A DNA stretch of 64,000 bases from Jiangella anatolica (GCF_003236295.1 NZ_POTW01000014.1:1-64000), one strand, 5' to 3'. Shown: positions 52,105-62,024, numbered from the stretch's first letter. Translations and numbers: made by a program. The notes: generated by a model from the letters alone, not told the origin.

Positions 52105-52920
52105 CTACTGGTTGAAGAACGTCTTCAGTACACGGGCCATGAGTTCGGGGGCGACGACGTGTCCCTGCCCGTCGAGCGTGTGTCGTTCGGTCTGGGGGAT
52201 GGCAGCGGTTATCGCTTTCGCGGCGCGGTCGAAGAAGTCGGTCGGGAGGCCCGCGAACTGGGGCTCGGTGGTCGGACCCTCGGTGGTCACCAGGACCGAC
52301 TGAGTGATGCGGGCAAGTCGGTTCGTGGGGATCTTGTAGTCATTGAGGATCACGGCGTCCTTGACGAGCGTGTGGGCGAGCGCGACGGACGAGGCCCACA
52401 TCGGGTGCTGTTTGCCAGCCGCGATGTCCGCGTCGGGTCCGCCGGTAAGCCTCATGAACAGTTCCAGGAGCTCCTCGTCCCGCCCGGCTTTGTATGCCTC
52501 GTGGGTGTCCGCGAGGTACTGATTGAACCTCGGCCACTGGTCGTCCCCGATCACGTACGGCACATCCCACACCGCGATCTTGTCGATCGCCGAACCTGCC
52601 GCTGCTGCCTCCAGCGCGAGGGCGCCGCCAGATGAGGCGCCGTACACGTGAGCTGAGCCGCCGGCTGTCGCAATCAGCGCGTCGAGGTCTTCCACCTCCC
52701 GCGCCAAGGCGTGCGGCGGTGTATTGCCGCTGGCGCCCCGGCCGCGTCGTGCGTAATTGTAGACCGTGAAATGGTCGGCAAGGAGCCGGGCCAGCGGCGC
52801 GTTCTCAGCGCCGTCGTCTAGGGTGCCGCCGACGAGGATCACCGCCGGGCCAGTGCCTTTCCGGTCGTAGGCGATCCTCGTACCGTCGGCGGACGTCACA
52901 CGAAGTGTCATCTCGTTCAC
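52105..52920 (-). CDS. Alpha/beta hydrolase
   Basis: The 271-residue protein has the alpha/beta-hydrolase order: an oxyanion strand V-I-L-V-G-G-T-L, nucleophile elbow Y-G-A-S-S-G-G with Ser96, and a late G-Q-G-H-V-V with the catalytic His. No signal peptide. Relatives are annotated as small esterases or lipases; many occur beside ABC exporters in actinobacterial resistance or detoxification cassettes. The GTG start follows GGAGAG. It is intact, unlike the neighbouring VOC gene. It is transcribed in the same direction as padR-drrAB, 197 bases downstream of drrB. Confidence 0.75.
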   Translation of the reverse strand: MNEMTLRVTSADGTRIAYDRKGTGPAVILVGGTLDDGAENAPLARLLADHFTVYNYARRGRGASGNTPPHALAREVEDLDALIATAGGSAHVYGASSGGALALEAAAAGSAIDKIAVWDVPYVIGDDQWPRFNQYLADTHEAYKAGRDEELLELFMRLTGGPDADIAAGKQHPMWASSVALAHTLVKDAVILNDYKIPTNRLARITQSVLVTTEGPTTEPQFAGLPTDFFDRAAKAITAAIPQTERHTLDGQGHVVAPELMARVLKTFFNQ

Positions 52921-53002
52921 TGCTTCTCTCCATTTCTCGATGCGTGGTCGTCACCGTCGGAGCATGTCGACCAGGATTGAGTCACGTGGGCTGCCCCCTC
53001 CG

Positions 53003-53117
53003 TCACTTGCGCTTCGGGCCGGTTTCGGGAGTTCCGGGCTTGGTGCCGGTGATGGCGTTGGCCGAGTGGGCCGGGTTGTCGGAGTTGATTTCGACCAAGT
53101 GCTCGCGGCAGCGGCAT
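53003..53117 (-). pseudogene. Possible C-terminal remnant of a displaced gene after the permease
   Basis: Directly after the permease stop, a different frame reads C-R-E-H-L-V-E-I-N-S-D-N-P-A-H-S-A-N-A and ends P-E-T-G-P-K-R-K with a TGA at 53003-53005. It has the look of the tail of a soluble protein, but there is no start and no family could be named. It may mark a deletion that joined the permease gene to the hydrolase. Confidence 0.25.
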
Positions 53118-53963
53118 CTACTTCTTGTTGCGGTAGAGGACCATGGTGATGGGACCGAACACCGCGACGAGAAGTACGGACGATACGAGCACCCAGCCGA
53201 TTTCCCCGGCGGGCACCGAGCCGTGCATCAGGCCGCGTACCACGGTCGCCAGGTGGGTGATCGGGTTGACCTCGATGACCGCCTGCAACCAGCCGGGCAT
53301 CGTCTTCGGGTCCACGAAGATGTTGCTCACGAACGTCAGCGGGAACATCACCGTCATGCTGACCCCCGCCACCGAGTTCGGCGTGCGCAGGATCAGGCTG
53401 AGCATCGTCCACAGCCACGACAGGCAGAACGAGAACACCAGCAGCAGCACCACCGAGAGCACCACCCCGACGGCGCCACCCTCCTGCCGGAACCCTAGGA
53501 CCAGTCCGAGCGTGATCACGATCGTCGAGCCGATCGAGTAGCGCACCAGATCGCCGAGCAGGGCGCCGACCAGCGGCGATGGTCGCCACACCGGAAGTGA
53601 CCTGAACCTGTCGAACACCCCCTTCTGGATGTCGGTGTTCAGCGTGATGCCAGTGTTCATGGTGATCATGACGTTCGCCTGCACCAGGATGCCCGGCAGC
53701 AGGAACTGCAGGTACTCCTGAGTCGACCCGGCGAGCGCGCCACCGAACAGGTAGGTGAACATCAGCGTGAACATGATCGGGAACATAGTCACGTCGACGA
53801 GCTGCTCCGGGACGTGTTTGATCTTCAGCAAAGCGCGCCAGCCGAATGTCAACGAGGTGAGCACCGGGCCGGGGCGAGACGGCCGCTCGCCGGCCAACAG
53901 CACAGTGCGCAGCGCGTCCTCGGTGACCGGCGCCGACGCCTGCTCCGCGGACGTGGCATTCAT
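53118..53963 (-). CDS. ABC-2 type exporter permease (DrrB-like)
   Basis: The 281-residue protein has six membrane helices of the ABC-2 fold, with [18 protein letters not shown] after the amphipathic connecting helix and a re-entrant region before helix 5. It resembles DrrB of the daunorubicin exporter and the antibiotic permeases of actinobacteria. It overlaps the ATPase gene by 4 bases (ATGA), so the two subunits are made together. Export of a hydrophobic drug is inferred from the family. Confidence 0.85.
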   Translation of the reverse strand: MNATSAEQASAPVTEDALRTVLLAGERPSRPGPVLTSLTFGWRALLKIKHVPEQLVDVTMFPIMFTLMFTYLFGGALAGSTQEYLQFLLPGILVQANVMITMNTGITLNTDIQKGVFDRFRSLPVWRPSPLVGALLGDLVRYSIGSTIVITLGLVLGFRQEGGAVGVVLSVVLLLVFSFCLSWLWTMLSLILRTPNSVAGVSMTVMFPLTFVSNIFVDPKTMPGWLQAVIEVNPITHLATVVRGLMHGSVPAGEIGWVLVSSVLLVAVFGPITMVLYRNKK

Positions 53964-54925
53964 GCGGCATCCTCCTCGGGTGTCTCCTCGGCGTCGTGTC
54001 CGGTCAGGGCGAGGAACACCTCGTCCAGGCTCGGCTGACCGAGCGCGAACTCGGTAACGTCGATGCCGCTGCGGGACAGCTCGGCCAGGGAACGGGCGAC
54101 CCGCTCGGGGTCGGAGATCCGCGCGGACAGCGCGGCCGGGTCAGCGGACGGCTCGGCCGGCACCTCGAGGACGCCGGCGAGGACCCGCTCGGCCTCGGCC
54201 CGCTGCTCGGGCGCACGTAGCCGTACGTGCAGCGAGCCGGCGCCGACCGATGCCTTGAGCTCGCCGCTCGAGCCCTCGGCGATCACCTTCCCGTGGTCGA
54301 TCACCGCTATCCGGTCGGCCAGCTGGTCGGCCTCGTCGAGGTACTGCGTGGTCAGTAACACGGTGGCGCCCTCGGCGACCATGCCCCTGACGATCTCCCA
54401 GACCTGGTTCCTGTTGCGCGGGTCGAGCCCGGTCGTGGGCTCGTCGAGGAAGATCAATTCGGGGGTGACGACCAGGCTCGCCGCGATGTCGATGCGCCTG
54501 CGCATCCCGCCGGAGTACTTCTTCACCTGCCGGTCGGCCGCCTCGGCAAGACCGAACGCGTCGAGCAGGTCGGCCGCCCGCTCCCTGCCTCGGCGGCGTG
54601 AGTAGCCGCGCAGTCTGGCGAGCAGCAACAGGTTCTCCACCCCGGTGAGGTCCTCGTCGACCGACGCGAACTGCCCGGTGAGGCCCACCCTGCTCCGCAC
54701 CGCCCGGGCGTCACGCACGACGTCGTAGCCGAGCACTTGCGCCTCTCCGGCGTCGGGGCGCAGGAGCGTGGCCAGCATGCGGATCGCGGTGGTCTTGCCC
54801 GCCCCGTTCGGACCGAGCACGCCGTACACGCCCCCGGCGCTCACGGCCAGGTCCACACCGGCGACCGCGTGGGTCTTGCCAAAGCTCTTCTTCAACCCTC
54901 TCGTCTCGATCGCGAGCTCTCCCAT
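53960..54925 (-). CDS. ABC exporter ATPase (DrrA-like)
   Basis: The 321-residue ATPase has Walker [10 protein letters not shown], signature Y-S-G-G-M-R-R-R and Walker [14 protein letters not shown]-terminal DrrA-type domain ends in [13 protein letters not shown], the region that stabilises the DrrAB complex. It follows padR by 103 bases containing a duplicated operator-like sequence. Together with the permease it forms a drug or metabolite exporter under PadR control. Confidence 0.88.
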   Translation of the reverse strand: MGELAIETRGLKKSFGKTHAVAGVDLAVSAGGVYGVLGPNGAGKTTAIRMLATLLRPDAGEAQVLGYDVVRDARAVRSRVGLTGQFASVDEDLTGVENLLLLARLRGYSRRRGRERAADLLDAFGLAEAADRQVKKYSGGMRRRIDIAASLVVTPELIFLDEPTTGLDPRNRNQVWEIVRGMVAEGATVLLTTQYLDEADQLADRIAVIDHGKVIAEGSSGELKASVGAGSLHVRLRAPEQRAEAERVLAGVLEVPAEPSADPAALSARISDPERVARSLAELSRSGIDVTEFALGQPSLDEVFLALTGHDAEETPEEDAA

Positions 54926-54969
54926 GGGTTCGATTCCTTCTCTCGGTGATGCGAACGGATTGGTTGAGC

Positions 54970-55031
54970 CTAGTCAAGTTTGATTACTTGGCCAGAGTGC
55001 ACGAGGGGGAGCGTCTAGTCAAGTTTGATTA
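54970..55031. promoter_or_regulatory. Duplicated 17-base operator candidate for PadR
   Basis: CTAGTCAAGTTTGATTA occurs at 54970-54986 and again at 55015-55031, both copies identical. Each contains the palindrome TCAA-GT-TTGA. The spacing is 45 bases. The pair lies between padR and the DrrA-like gene, overlapping the padR stop, in a locally AT-rich stretch, so it probably controls drrAB from an internal promoter. Confidence 0.5.
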
Positions 55032-55622
55032 GGAGCGCATCTTGAGGTGATCGGGGACCGTTCGCCACGAACCCGGATCATCGGCCATCGTGTAGGCGCC
55101 CTCAGACAGTCGTTTGCTCAGGCTCTTCGCCCACTCCAGTTCGGTGCGTGCGTGTTCCGCCCACAGTTCGGCCTGCTCGCGGACGTGCTCGGGGATGTCC
55201 CGATTGGGGTGCTCCCGCCACTCGTCCTGCACTACGAGCTCCGCTTCCAGGCGCGCGACCCGCTCGCTAACGTGCGCGATGGCATCTGACCTGGTCAGCA
55301 TGGGCAACATGGCGATGGACGCGTTGAGCATGTCCGGGTCGTGGGTGCGCCGCAGACCGTCGCGGACCAGTTCGACTATCTCGTCACGTCCCCGAGGTGT
55401 CGCGCGGTACAGAACGCGCGCCGGCCCGGAGTTGCCCGGCTCGGCGTGTTCGGTGAGGAAGCCATCAGCCGCCGCCTTCTTCAGCGCGTGATAAACCGAG
55501 CCGGGCTTGATCTTGGCCCAAGTCTCCGCACCCCAGCTCTGCAGTTCGGACCGCACCTGGTAGCCATGCGCGCCGCCGGAGAGGTGCACGATGCCGAGTA
55601 CCAGGAGCTTCGTCGCCGACAT
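55029..55622 (-). CDS. PadR-family transcriptional regulator
   Basis: The 197-residue protein has the PadR winged helix in the first 85 residues: L-V-L-G-I-V-H-L-S-G-G-A-H-G-Y-Q-V-R-S-E-L, then S-V-Y-H-A-L-K-K and Y-R-A-T-P-R-G-R. A helical C-terminal dimerisation domain follows. The ATG at 55622 has GGAGG in front. PadR proteins commonly repress a linked exporter and respond to its substrate; this one is the first gene of the padR-drrAB set inside the transposon. Confidence 0.85.
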   Translation of the reverse strand: MSATKLLVLGIVHLSGGAHGYQVRSELQSWGAETWAKIKPGSVYHALKKAAADGFLTEHAEPGNSGPARVLYRATPRGRDEIVELVRDGLRRTHDPDMLNASIAMLPMLTRSDAIAHVSERVARLEAELVVQDEWREHPNRDIPEHVREQAELWAEHARTELEWAKSLSKRLSEGAYTMADDPGSWRTVPDHLKMRS

Positions 55623-55797
55623 GCGCCCACCTCCGCTCAATCTGCTCGGACTCGCTCCGCGCTGCTCAACAAGTTCAATCGCCTCGGCAGCCAGCGCAAG
55701 CGCTGCCTGCGCTCGGTTCACTCACTTGTAGGCTCGAGCATATGAGCATCCCGGTACTGACCACGGTGAGCACGCCGAACCCGATGCGTGGCTGACC

Positions 55798-56010
55798 GTG
55801 CCGGAGGCGGCGACATTGCGCGATCTGGTGTTCGCCGGTGCGGCGCTGCACGACGCCGTCGAGCGGGCAGACACCGAGGTGGCGGGCGATACCACGCGAC
55901 TCGCCGCACTGCTGCGCTGCTTTCCCGCACCCGTGCGGTATCCGGCGCCACAGGACCCCCGGCCACCGGATCCCGTGTCGCCGGGCCCCGTTTCGCCTAG
56001 CGCCGAGTGA
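55798..56010 (+). CDS. Small hypothetical protein of the transposon
   Basis: The 70-residue frame from a GTG has coding-like composition: a helical segment (A-A-T-L-R-D-L-V-F-A-G-A-A-L-H-D-A-V-E-R-A) and then a Pro-rich tail (P-A-P-Q-D-P-R-P-P-D-P). The frame is open a further 60 bases upstream without a start, so it may be the remnant of a longer gene. Its stop overlaps a GTG that opens a Ser/Arg-rich 76-residue frame (56007-56237) of lower credibility. No family recognised. Confidence 0.35.
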   Translation: MPEAATLRDLVFAGAALHDAVERADTEVAGDTTRLAALLRCFPAPVRYPAPQDPRPPDPVSPGPVSPSAE

Positions 56011-56305
56011 CCGAACGCCGAACACCCGGATCCCGCCGTCAGCGCAAGAAGTCGTCGGGGGTGAGCGGCAGTCCGCGGACCCCGGACACCGGTGGCGAGG
56101 TTACGCCGGCCGACAGTTCAGACTCCGCGGGCTCGCGGAACTCATCGCCGAGACGACGATGCACCACTTGGATAGCGACCCGCAGCTCAACGCCTGGCGC
56201 TGGTCCACGACCGAGCATGATCGACTTGTTGCAGTAGCCCATCCCCTTACGGACGCAGATGCGAGCGGCCCGGTCCGGCGTCGATAGCTCTGATTAGCGT
56301 GCCTC
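56011..56305. other. Interval before the transposase with only weak open frames
   Basis: Frames are open on both strands: 56007-56237 plus, and 56039-56242 minus (67 codons, ends L-P-L-T-P-D-D-F-L-R). Neither has a ribosome binding site or a recognisable family. They may be fragments of passenger genes lost by the element. Confidence 0.35.
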
Positions 56306-59293
56306 ATGCCGGTTCGGTTCCTGTCCGATGCCGAACTCGCGCGGCTCAGCGGCTGGCCGGAGAGCGTCGCCGACGAGGATCTGGTCACGTTTTTCACGCT
56401 GACCGCGGACGACGTGACGTGGCTCAGCGCGAACGTGCGGCCGGAGAACCGGCTGGGATTTGCCGCCCAGCTGTGCACGCTGCCCTGGCTGGGCTGGATT
56501 CCGGACGAGCTCATCGGATGCTGGCTGCGGTGGGCCGGCTCGCCGACCGGCTGGCGATCGCCGAAGGCGACGTCGCCGGATTGCTCAGTTCCTACGGCGG
56601 CTGGGAAGGCCGCACCCGACGCGACCACCGCGCGCTGGTACTGGCCCGCCTCGGCTGGCATACGTCCAGCGCTGGTGACCGCAAGCAACTCGACGTGTTC
56701 CTGTTCGCCCGGGCGCTGGAACACGACGCGCCGAGCGTCCTGATCCAATTCGCCTGCGACTGGCTGCGCAGCGAACGCATCGTTCGCCCCTCGGTCGATG
56801 TGCTCTCACGACGCGTTGCGGCTGCGCGTGACGGTGCCCACACGGAGACCTACCACCGGCTGGCGCCGCTGCTAGCCGCGCCGCGGCCGACCGCACTGAA
56901 CCGGCTGTTGGAGGTCGACGACGAACTGGGCATGACCCGACTGGCATGGCTGCGGCGCGGGGCGACCGCAGCCACTCCCGAAGTGCTCAAGGCAGAGCTG
57001 GCCAAGCTGGAGTTCCTACGCGGTCATGGCGCCGATCAATTGGACCTCTCAGCGATTCCGGCCGGGCGCCGACGGCTTCTGGCTGACACGGGACGCCGGT
57101 CCACCAATCAGGCGCTTCAACGTGCGGGCATCGACCGCCGGTACCCGATCTTGCTGGCGACGCTGGCCGAAACCTACGTCGAGGTCCTCGACGAACTCGT
57201 GCAGCTGCTCGACCAGGCACTGGCCGGCGCGGACTCCCGCGCACGCCACGAGCTGTCCCAACGCATCGTGGACCGTGCAAAGGTCGAGATCGACCGTGGG
57301 CGACTGTTGGACGAAGTGCTCGACATCCTCGCCGACCCGGCCGTGTCCGACATCGACGCCGGGCGACTGGTCCGGAACCGGATCGGGATGTCACGGCTGC
57401 AAGCCGCTCGCCGGCCAGTGACAGAACGCGAACCGCGCGATCACGGCCATTTCGATCTGCTCGCCGCCCGCTACAAGTACCTGCGGACCTTCACACCGGC
57501 GGTGATCGCGGCGCTGCCGCTGACCGGCAACACTTCCAGTCCTGATGTCGCCGCGCTGCTGGACGCGGTGCAGGTGTTGCGCGAGCTGAACGCGGCCGGC
57601 CGCACGAGCGTCCCCGAACGGGCCACCACCGACGTGGCGACCTCGTTCGTACCGGCCCGCTGGCGCGGCTACCTGGCGGCCAGCCGCGGGCAAGGCCGCG
57701 GGGCCACCTACCGGCACTTCTGGGAACTCAGCGTGCTGTACGGCGTGCAGGCCCGGCTGCGCTCGGGCGACATGTGGGTGCCCGGCTCGCGCCGCTACAC
57801 CGACCCGACCACGTTACTCATCCCGCTCGAGCAGTGGGTGACGCAGCGCGAGGACTTCTGCGCAGTCACCGGCACCGACCCCGATCCTGCCCATCAGCTG
57901 CACCGCCTTGAGGACGACCTACACGCCGCGATGACCGATCTGGAGCGCGTGTTGTCCGACCCGGCCAGCGACGGCCTGGCCCGTGTCGGCGCGGACGGTG
58001 ACCTGATCGTGTCCCCGCTGCCCGCCGAGCAGGCGCCGGCCGAAGGAACTGCCCTGGCGGAGGCAGTAGCCGCCCGACTTCCTCAGATCCATCTCCCCGA
58101 GTTGCTCATCGAGGTCGACCGCGACACCCGGTTCAGCGAGGCGTTCACGCACGCAGGCGGCGCCCAGCCGCGCAACCTGACCTGATTCGTAATCTGTATG
58201 CCTCGGTGCTCGCCTACGCCTGCAACCTCGGCTACGCCGGCATGGCCGATGCCTCCGGCATCTCCGCAGACACCCTGGCCTGGACCTCGCAGTGGTACCT
58301 GCGCCAGGACACCCTGCGCGAGGCGAACGCCCGCCTCGTCAACGCACACCACGCCCACCCGCTCGCGCGCATGTGGGGCGGCGGGACGCTGTCGTCCTCG
58401 GATGGGCAGCGGTTCCCGCAACGCGGACGAAGCCTCACCGCCGGGCCCTGTCGCGGTATTTCCTCGACGAGGGCACCACCACCTACACCCACGTCTCCGA
58501 TCAGCACTCCACCTACGGCACCAAGGTCATCCCGACCACCTGGCGCGAAGCGGTCGCCGTGCTCGATGAGATCTTCGGCAATCCCACTGACCTGCCGATC
58601 GCCGAGCACACCACCGACACCGCCGGCCAGACCCTGGCCACGTTCGCGATCTTCAACTTGGCCGGCTGCAGCTCTACCGCCTCGGTGCCGGGTCATCGTG
58701 GCGCGCCCGCTATCCGCATGCTGGGCAGCTGCTGACCCAGCCGATCCAGACTCAGCTGATCGCCGACCATTGGAACGACCTGCTGCGCCTCGTCGGGTCA
58801 ATGAAGTTCGGGCACACCACTGCGAGTCTGCTGATCGCGAAACTGCACGCGAGCAGCCGACAGAATTCGCTCGCCCGCGCGTTGCAGGAGTACGGCCGGC
58901 TGGTCCGCACCATCTACCTGTGCCGCTATGTCGCCGACCAAGAGCTCCGGCGTCGCGTACGCCGCCAGCTGAACAAGGGCGAAAGTCTGCACGCGCTGCG
59001 ACCTGTTCTTCGCCCGCCAGGGCCATGTCCGACGCCGCCATCTTGATGACCAGGTCGACCAGGCCCTGTGTCTGACCCTCGTCACCAACGCCGCAGTGCT
59101 CTGGACCACGACCTACCTCGGCGACGCGCTCGACGCCCTACGTGCCGGCGGTTACCCCGTCGCCGACGAAGACGCCGCACACTTGACGCCCGCGCAGCAC
59201 GATCGCATCAACTTCTACGGCACCTACGCCTTCGACCTCGAAACCGAGCTCCAGCGCGAAGGACGCCGCCCTCTCCGCTCGCCTGCGGCCTGA
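56306..59293 (+). pseudogene. tnpA: Tn3-family transposase, broken by several frameshifts
   Basis: The sequence can be followed as one transposase of about 990 residues through successive frames. It begins P-V-R-F-L-S-D-A-E-L-A-R-L-S-G-W-P (56306), shifts near 56525, and runs as a long frame to 58185. It then resumes as L-I-R-N-L-Y-A-S, shifts near 58440, loses a short segment near 58660, and shifts again near 59000. It ends R-R-P-L-R-S-P-A-A at 59293. The catalytic DDE elements are still readable (S-S-S-D-G-Q-R-F, T-H-V-S-D-Q-H, N-K-G-E-S-L-H) but lie in different frames. The stop is 15 bases inside the right terminal repeat. Confidence 0.88.
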
Positions 59294-59308
59294 CCGACAC
59301 CGTCGTCG

Positions 59309-59346
59309 TGAAGGGACCAGATTCGTTCCGCTGCTAAGACGACCCC
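59309..59346 (-). repeat. Right terminal inverted repeat of the Tn3-family element
   Basis: Read from the outer end it starts GGGGTCGTCTTAGCAGC and contains CGAATCTGGTCCCT. It abuts the right copy of the target duplication TTCTC at 59347-59351. Confidence 0.9.
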
Positions 59347-59361
59347 TTCTCCGGGCCGTTC

Positions 59362-59448
59362 CGTCACCTGATCGTCTCCACCATGTGGACGCGAAACGAT
59401 CAGGTGACGCAGCCCACGACGAAGCGGGGCGTGACGTCACCTGATCGT
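59362..59448. terminator. Cluster of CGTCACCTGATCGT palindromic repeats
   Basis: CGTCACCTGATCGT (59362-59375) pairs perfectly with ACGATCAGGTGACG (59396-59409), and a third copy lies at 59435-59448, so alternative stems are possible. A further arm lies on the other side of the transposon at 49541. The cluster originally lay between two convergent operons and likely terminated both. Confidence 0.6.
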
Positions 59449-59465
59449 TTGCCGGCAGCCGCGTC

Positions 59466-62024
59466 CTACTCGGTGGTGATGGCACGGAGCACGTCGAGCT
59501 TGGCGGCGCGGCGGGCCGGCCAGACGGCGGCCAGGACGCCGATGACCGCAGCCAGCACCACGAACACGACCAGCTGGCCGCCCGGGACGGACAGCACCTC
59601 CAGCCCGTCGTCGGCGATGGCGCGCTGCAGCGACACGCCGAACAGCAGGCCGAGGGCGACACCGAGGACGGCGCCGAGGACGGCGATCGCGATCGACTCC
59701 AGCCGGATCGTGCGCCGCAGCTGCCGCCGGCTCAGGCCCACCGCCCGCAGCAGCCCGACCTCGCGGGTGCGCTCCATCACCGACAGCGCCAGCGTGTTGA
59801 CGATGCCCAGCACCGCGATCAGCACGGCCAGCCCGAGCAGCGCGTACACCAGGTACAGCAGCTGGTTGACCTGGTCGCGGGAGGACTCCTTGTACTCCTC
59901 CTGGTCCTGGACGGTGACCGTCGGAAGGTCCGCGGTCGCCTCGTCCAGGCCGGCCCGCACGGAGGCGAGGTCGGCGCCGTCGGCGGCGATCACGTAGAGC
60001 AGCGTGTCCAGCGACGGGACGGCGCCGTCGGCCAGCGTCTGCTGGCTGACGACCACGCCGCCGACCAGCAGCGGCGACTGGGCGTAGATGCCGGCCAGCT
60101 CGATGTCCTCGTCCGAGCCCGGCAGCTGCAGCCGCAGCGTGTCGCCGACGGACAGGCCCTTGGACTCGGCCTGGTCCTCGCCGATGAGGAACTGGCCGGG
60201 GCCGAGGTCATCGGTGCCGTCGACCAGCTCGAGGTCGGCGGCCCGGCTGTAGGCGACGGGGTCGAAGGCCTGCAGGAACGTCTGGTCGCCGTCGACGACG
60301 CCGCCGGACATGCGCACCGACACCACCTCGTCGACGCCGTCGACCTGGCCGATCTGCTCGGCGACGGCGGGGGAGAACGGCTGCCCGACGGCGTTGGAGA
60401 CGACGAACTGCGCGCGGACGCCGTCGTCGAGGGCGCGGTCGACCGTCGCGTTGGCCGACGCGCCGACGATGGAGATCGCGGTGACCAGCGCCATGCCGAT
60501 CATCAGCGCGGACGCCGTCGCGGCCGTGCGCCGCGGATTGCGCAGCGCGTTCTCGCGGGCCAGCCGGCCGACGGTGCCGAAGGCCGACGGGTACCAGCCG
60601 GCCACCACCCGCAGCACCGGCACCGCCAGCACCGGCGCCAGCAGCGCGACGCCGATGAACACCGCGAAGATGCCGGCGCCCACCATGAGCGCGGCGTCGT
60701 CGACGGACCCGAACAGGCCGAGCGCCATCGCGCCGGCGCCGAGCAGCGTCAGCCCGCCACCCACCCAAAGGCTCACCCGCCGCGACGACTCGGACGCCAC
60801 ACCGACGTCGTCGCGCATCGCCGCGACCGGCGGCACCCTCGACGCCCGCCGGGCCGGGATGAACGCGGCCACCATGGTCACCAGGACGCCGACGACGTAG
60901 GAGACGATCACCGTGCGCGGCTGCAGCACCAGCCCGCCGGCCAGCTCCAGCCCGAACGCGCCGAACACCGCCTTGAGCAGCTGCGCGACCCCCAGGCCCA
61001 GCGCCAGGCCCAGCGTCGACCCGACCAGGCCGACGATGAAGGCCTCCAGCAGCACCGAGCGGGTCACCTGGCGCCGGCCGGCGCCCAGCGCCCGGTACAG
61101 CGCCATCTCCTGCGAGCGCTGCGCCACCAGGATCGAGAACGTGTTGAGGATGAGGAACACGCCGACGAACAGCGCGATCGCGGCGAACACCAGCAGGAAC
61201 GTGTTGAAGAAGCCGAGGCCCTCCTCGATCGCCGACGCCGTCTCCTCGTCGACGTCGGCCCCGGTCAGCGCCTCGAAGTCGCCCGGGAGCATCGCGCTGA
61301 TCTCGTCGCGGACCTCCTCCGGGCTGGCGTCGCCGGCCGCGGTCACCGAGATGCGGTTGTAGGCGTCCTCGCCGTCGAGGAACAGCTCCTGCGCATAGCG
61401 GGTCTCGAACACCGACAGGCTGGCGCCGGCCAGGCTGCCGGACTCGCCGAACCGGACGACGCCGACGAGCTCGGCGGAGACCCGCGGCTCGTCGCCCGTG
61501 CTGACGAACTGCACCTCGTCGCCGATCTCGTAGCCGGACCGGTCGAACGTCCGGTCGTCCAGCGCGACCTGGCCCGGGCCGGTGGGCAGCTCGCCGTCGA
61601 CGAGCGCCAGGACCGGCTCGCCCGCGGCGTTGGCGCCGTCGTGGTAGTTGACGGCGATGCCCGGCGCGCCCTGCGTGGTCATGACGTCGCCGTCGGTGTC
61701 GAGGACGAAGAAGCTCTGGTTCTCGACCTCGCCGTCGGCCCGCTCGACGCCGGGCAGCGCGGCGACGTCGTCCACCAGGTCCGACGGGATGGTCGTGGTG
61801 GTGCCGGTGGCGAAGCCGGCGAACAGGTCCGCCTCGCCGGGCAGGTCCGGCCGGACGACGACGTCGGAGGACAGTCCGCCGAAGATGTCGTCGAAGGTGC
61901 GGTCGATCGTGTCGGTGAACACGTACGACCCGGCGACGAACGCGACGCCCAGGACGATCGCGAACGCGCTCATCGCCAGCCGCAGCTTCCGCGCGGCCAG
62001 GCTCTTCAGGGTGGCGCGGATCAT
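59466..62024 (-). CDS. MacB/FtsX-type ABC transporter permease
   Basis: The 852-residue protein has two FtsX permease units. The first helix (about 16-36) is followed by a large extracytoplasmic domain (about 40-260), then three helices, a second smaller extracytoplasmic domain, and a final three-helix FtsX unit ending D-V-L-R-A-I-T-T-E. Typical V-M-E-R-T-R-E-V-G-L-L-R-A-V-G-L and M-A-L-Y-R-A-L-G-A-G coupling helices contact the ATPase. Such transporters perform mechanical work or lipoprotein or peptide export rather than import. The ATG overlaps the ATPase stop by 4 bases. Confidence 0.88.
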   Translation of the reverse strand: MIRATLKSLAARKLRLAMSAFAIVLGVAFVAGSYVFTDTIDRTFDDIFGGLSSDVVVRPDLPGEADLFAGFATGTTTTIPSDLVDDVAALPGVERADGEVENQSFFVLDTDGDVMTTQGAPGIAVNYHDGANAAGEPVLALVDGELPTGPGQVALDDRTFDRSGYEIGDEVQFVSTGDEPRVSAELVGVVRFGESGSLAGASLSVFETRYAQELFLDGEDAYNRISVTAAGDASPEEVRDEISAMLPGDFEALTGADVDEETASAIEEGLGFFNTFLLVFAAIALFVGVFLILNTFSILVAQRSQEMALYRALGAGRRQVTRSVLLEAFIVGLVGSTLGLALGLGVAQLLKAVFGAFGLELAGGLVLQPRTVIVSYVVGVLVTMVAAFIPARRASRVPPVAAMRDDVGVASESSRRVSLWVGGGLTLLGAGAMALGLFGSVDDAALMVGAGIFAVFIGVALLAPVLAVPVLRVVAGWYPSAFGTVGRLARENALRNPRRTAATASALMIGMALVTAISIVGASANATVDRALDDGVRAQFVVSNAVGQPFSPAVAEQIGQVDGVDEVVSVRMSGGVVDGDQTFLQAFDPVAYSRAADLELVDGTDDLGPGQFLIGEDQAESKGLSVGDTLRLQLPGSDEDIELAGIYAQSPLLVGGVVVSQQTLADGAVPSLDTLLYVIAADGADLASVRAGLDEATADLPTVTVQDQEEYKESSRDQVNQLLYLVYALLGLAVLIAVLGIVNTLALSVMERTREVGLLRAVGLSRRQLRRTIRLESIAIAVLGAVLGVALGLLFGVSLQRAIADDGLEVLSVPGGQLVVFVVLAAVIGVLAAVWPARRAAKLDVLRAITTE

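Larger units (their letters stand above)
49569..59346. mobile_element. Tn3-family transposon (9,778 bp) with 5-bp target duplication
   Basis: The ends are inverted repeats beginning GGGGTCG and sharing CGAATCTGGTCCCT; 31 of the first 35 positions agree. Both sides are flanked by TTCTC (49564-49568 and 59347-59351), the 5-base duplication expected of Tn3-type replicative transposition. tnpR lies at the left end pointing out, and tnpA at the right end pointing out. Between them is cargo on the minus strand: VOC gene (frameshifted), alpha/beta hydrolase, DrrB-like permease, DrrA-like ATPase and PadR. The transposase has about five frame lesions and the resolvase lacks a start codon, so the element can no longer move on its own. 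Base composition is somewhat less GC-rich than the flanks. Confidence 0.92.
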
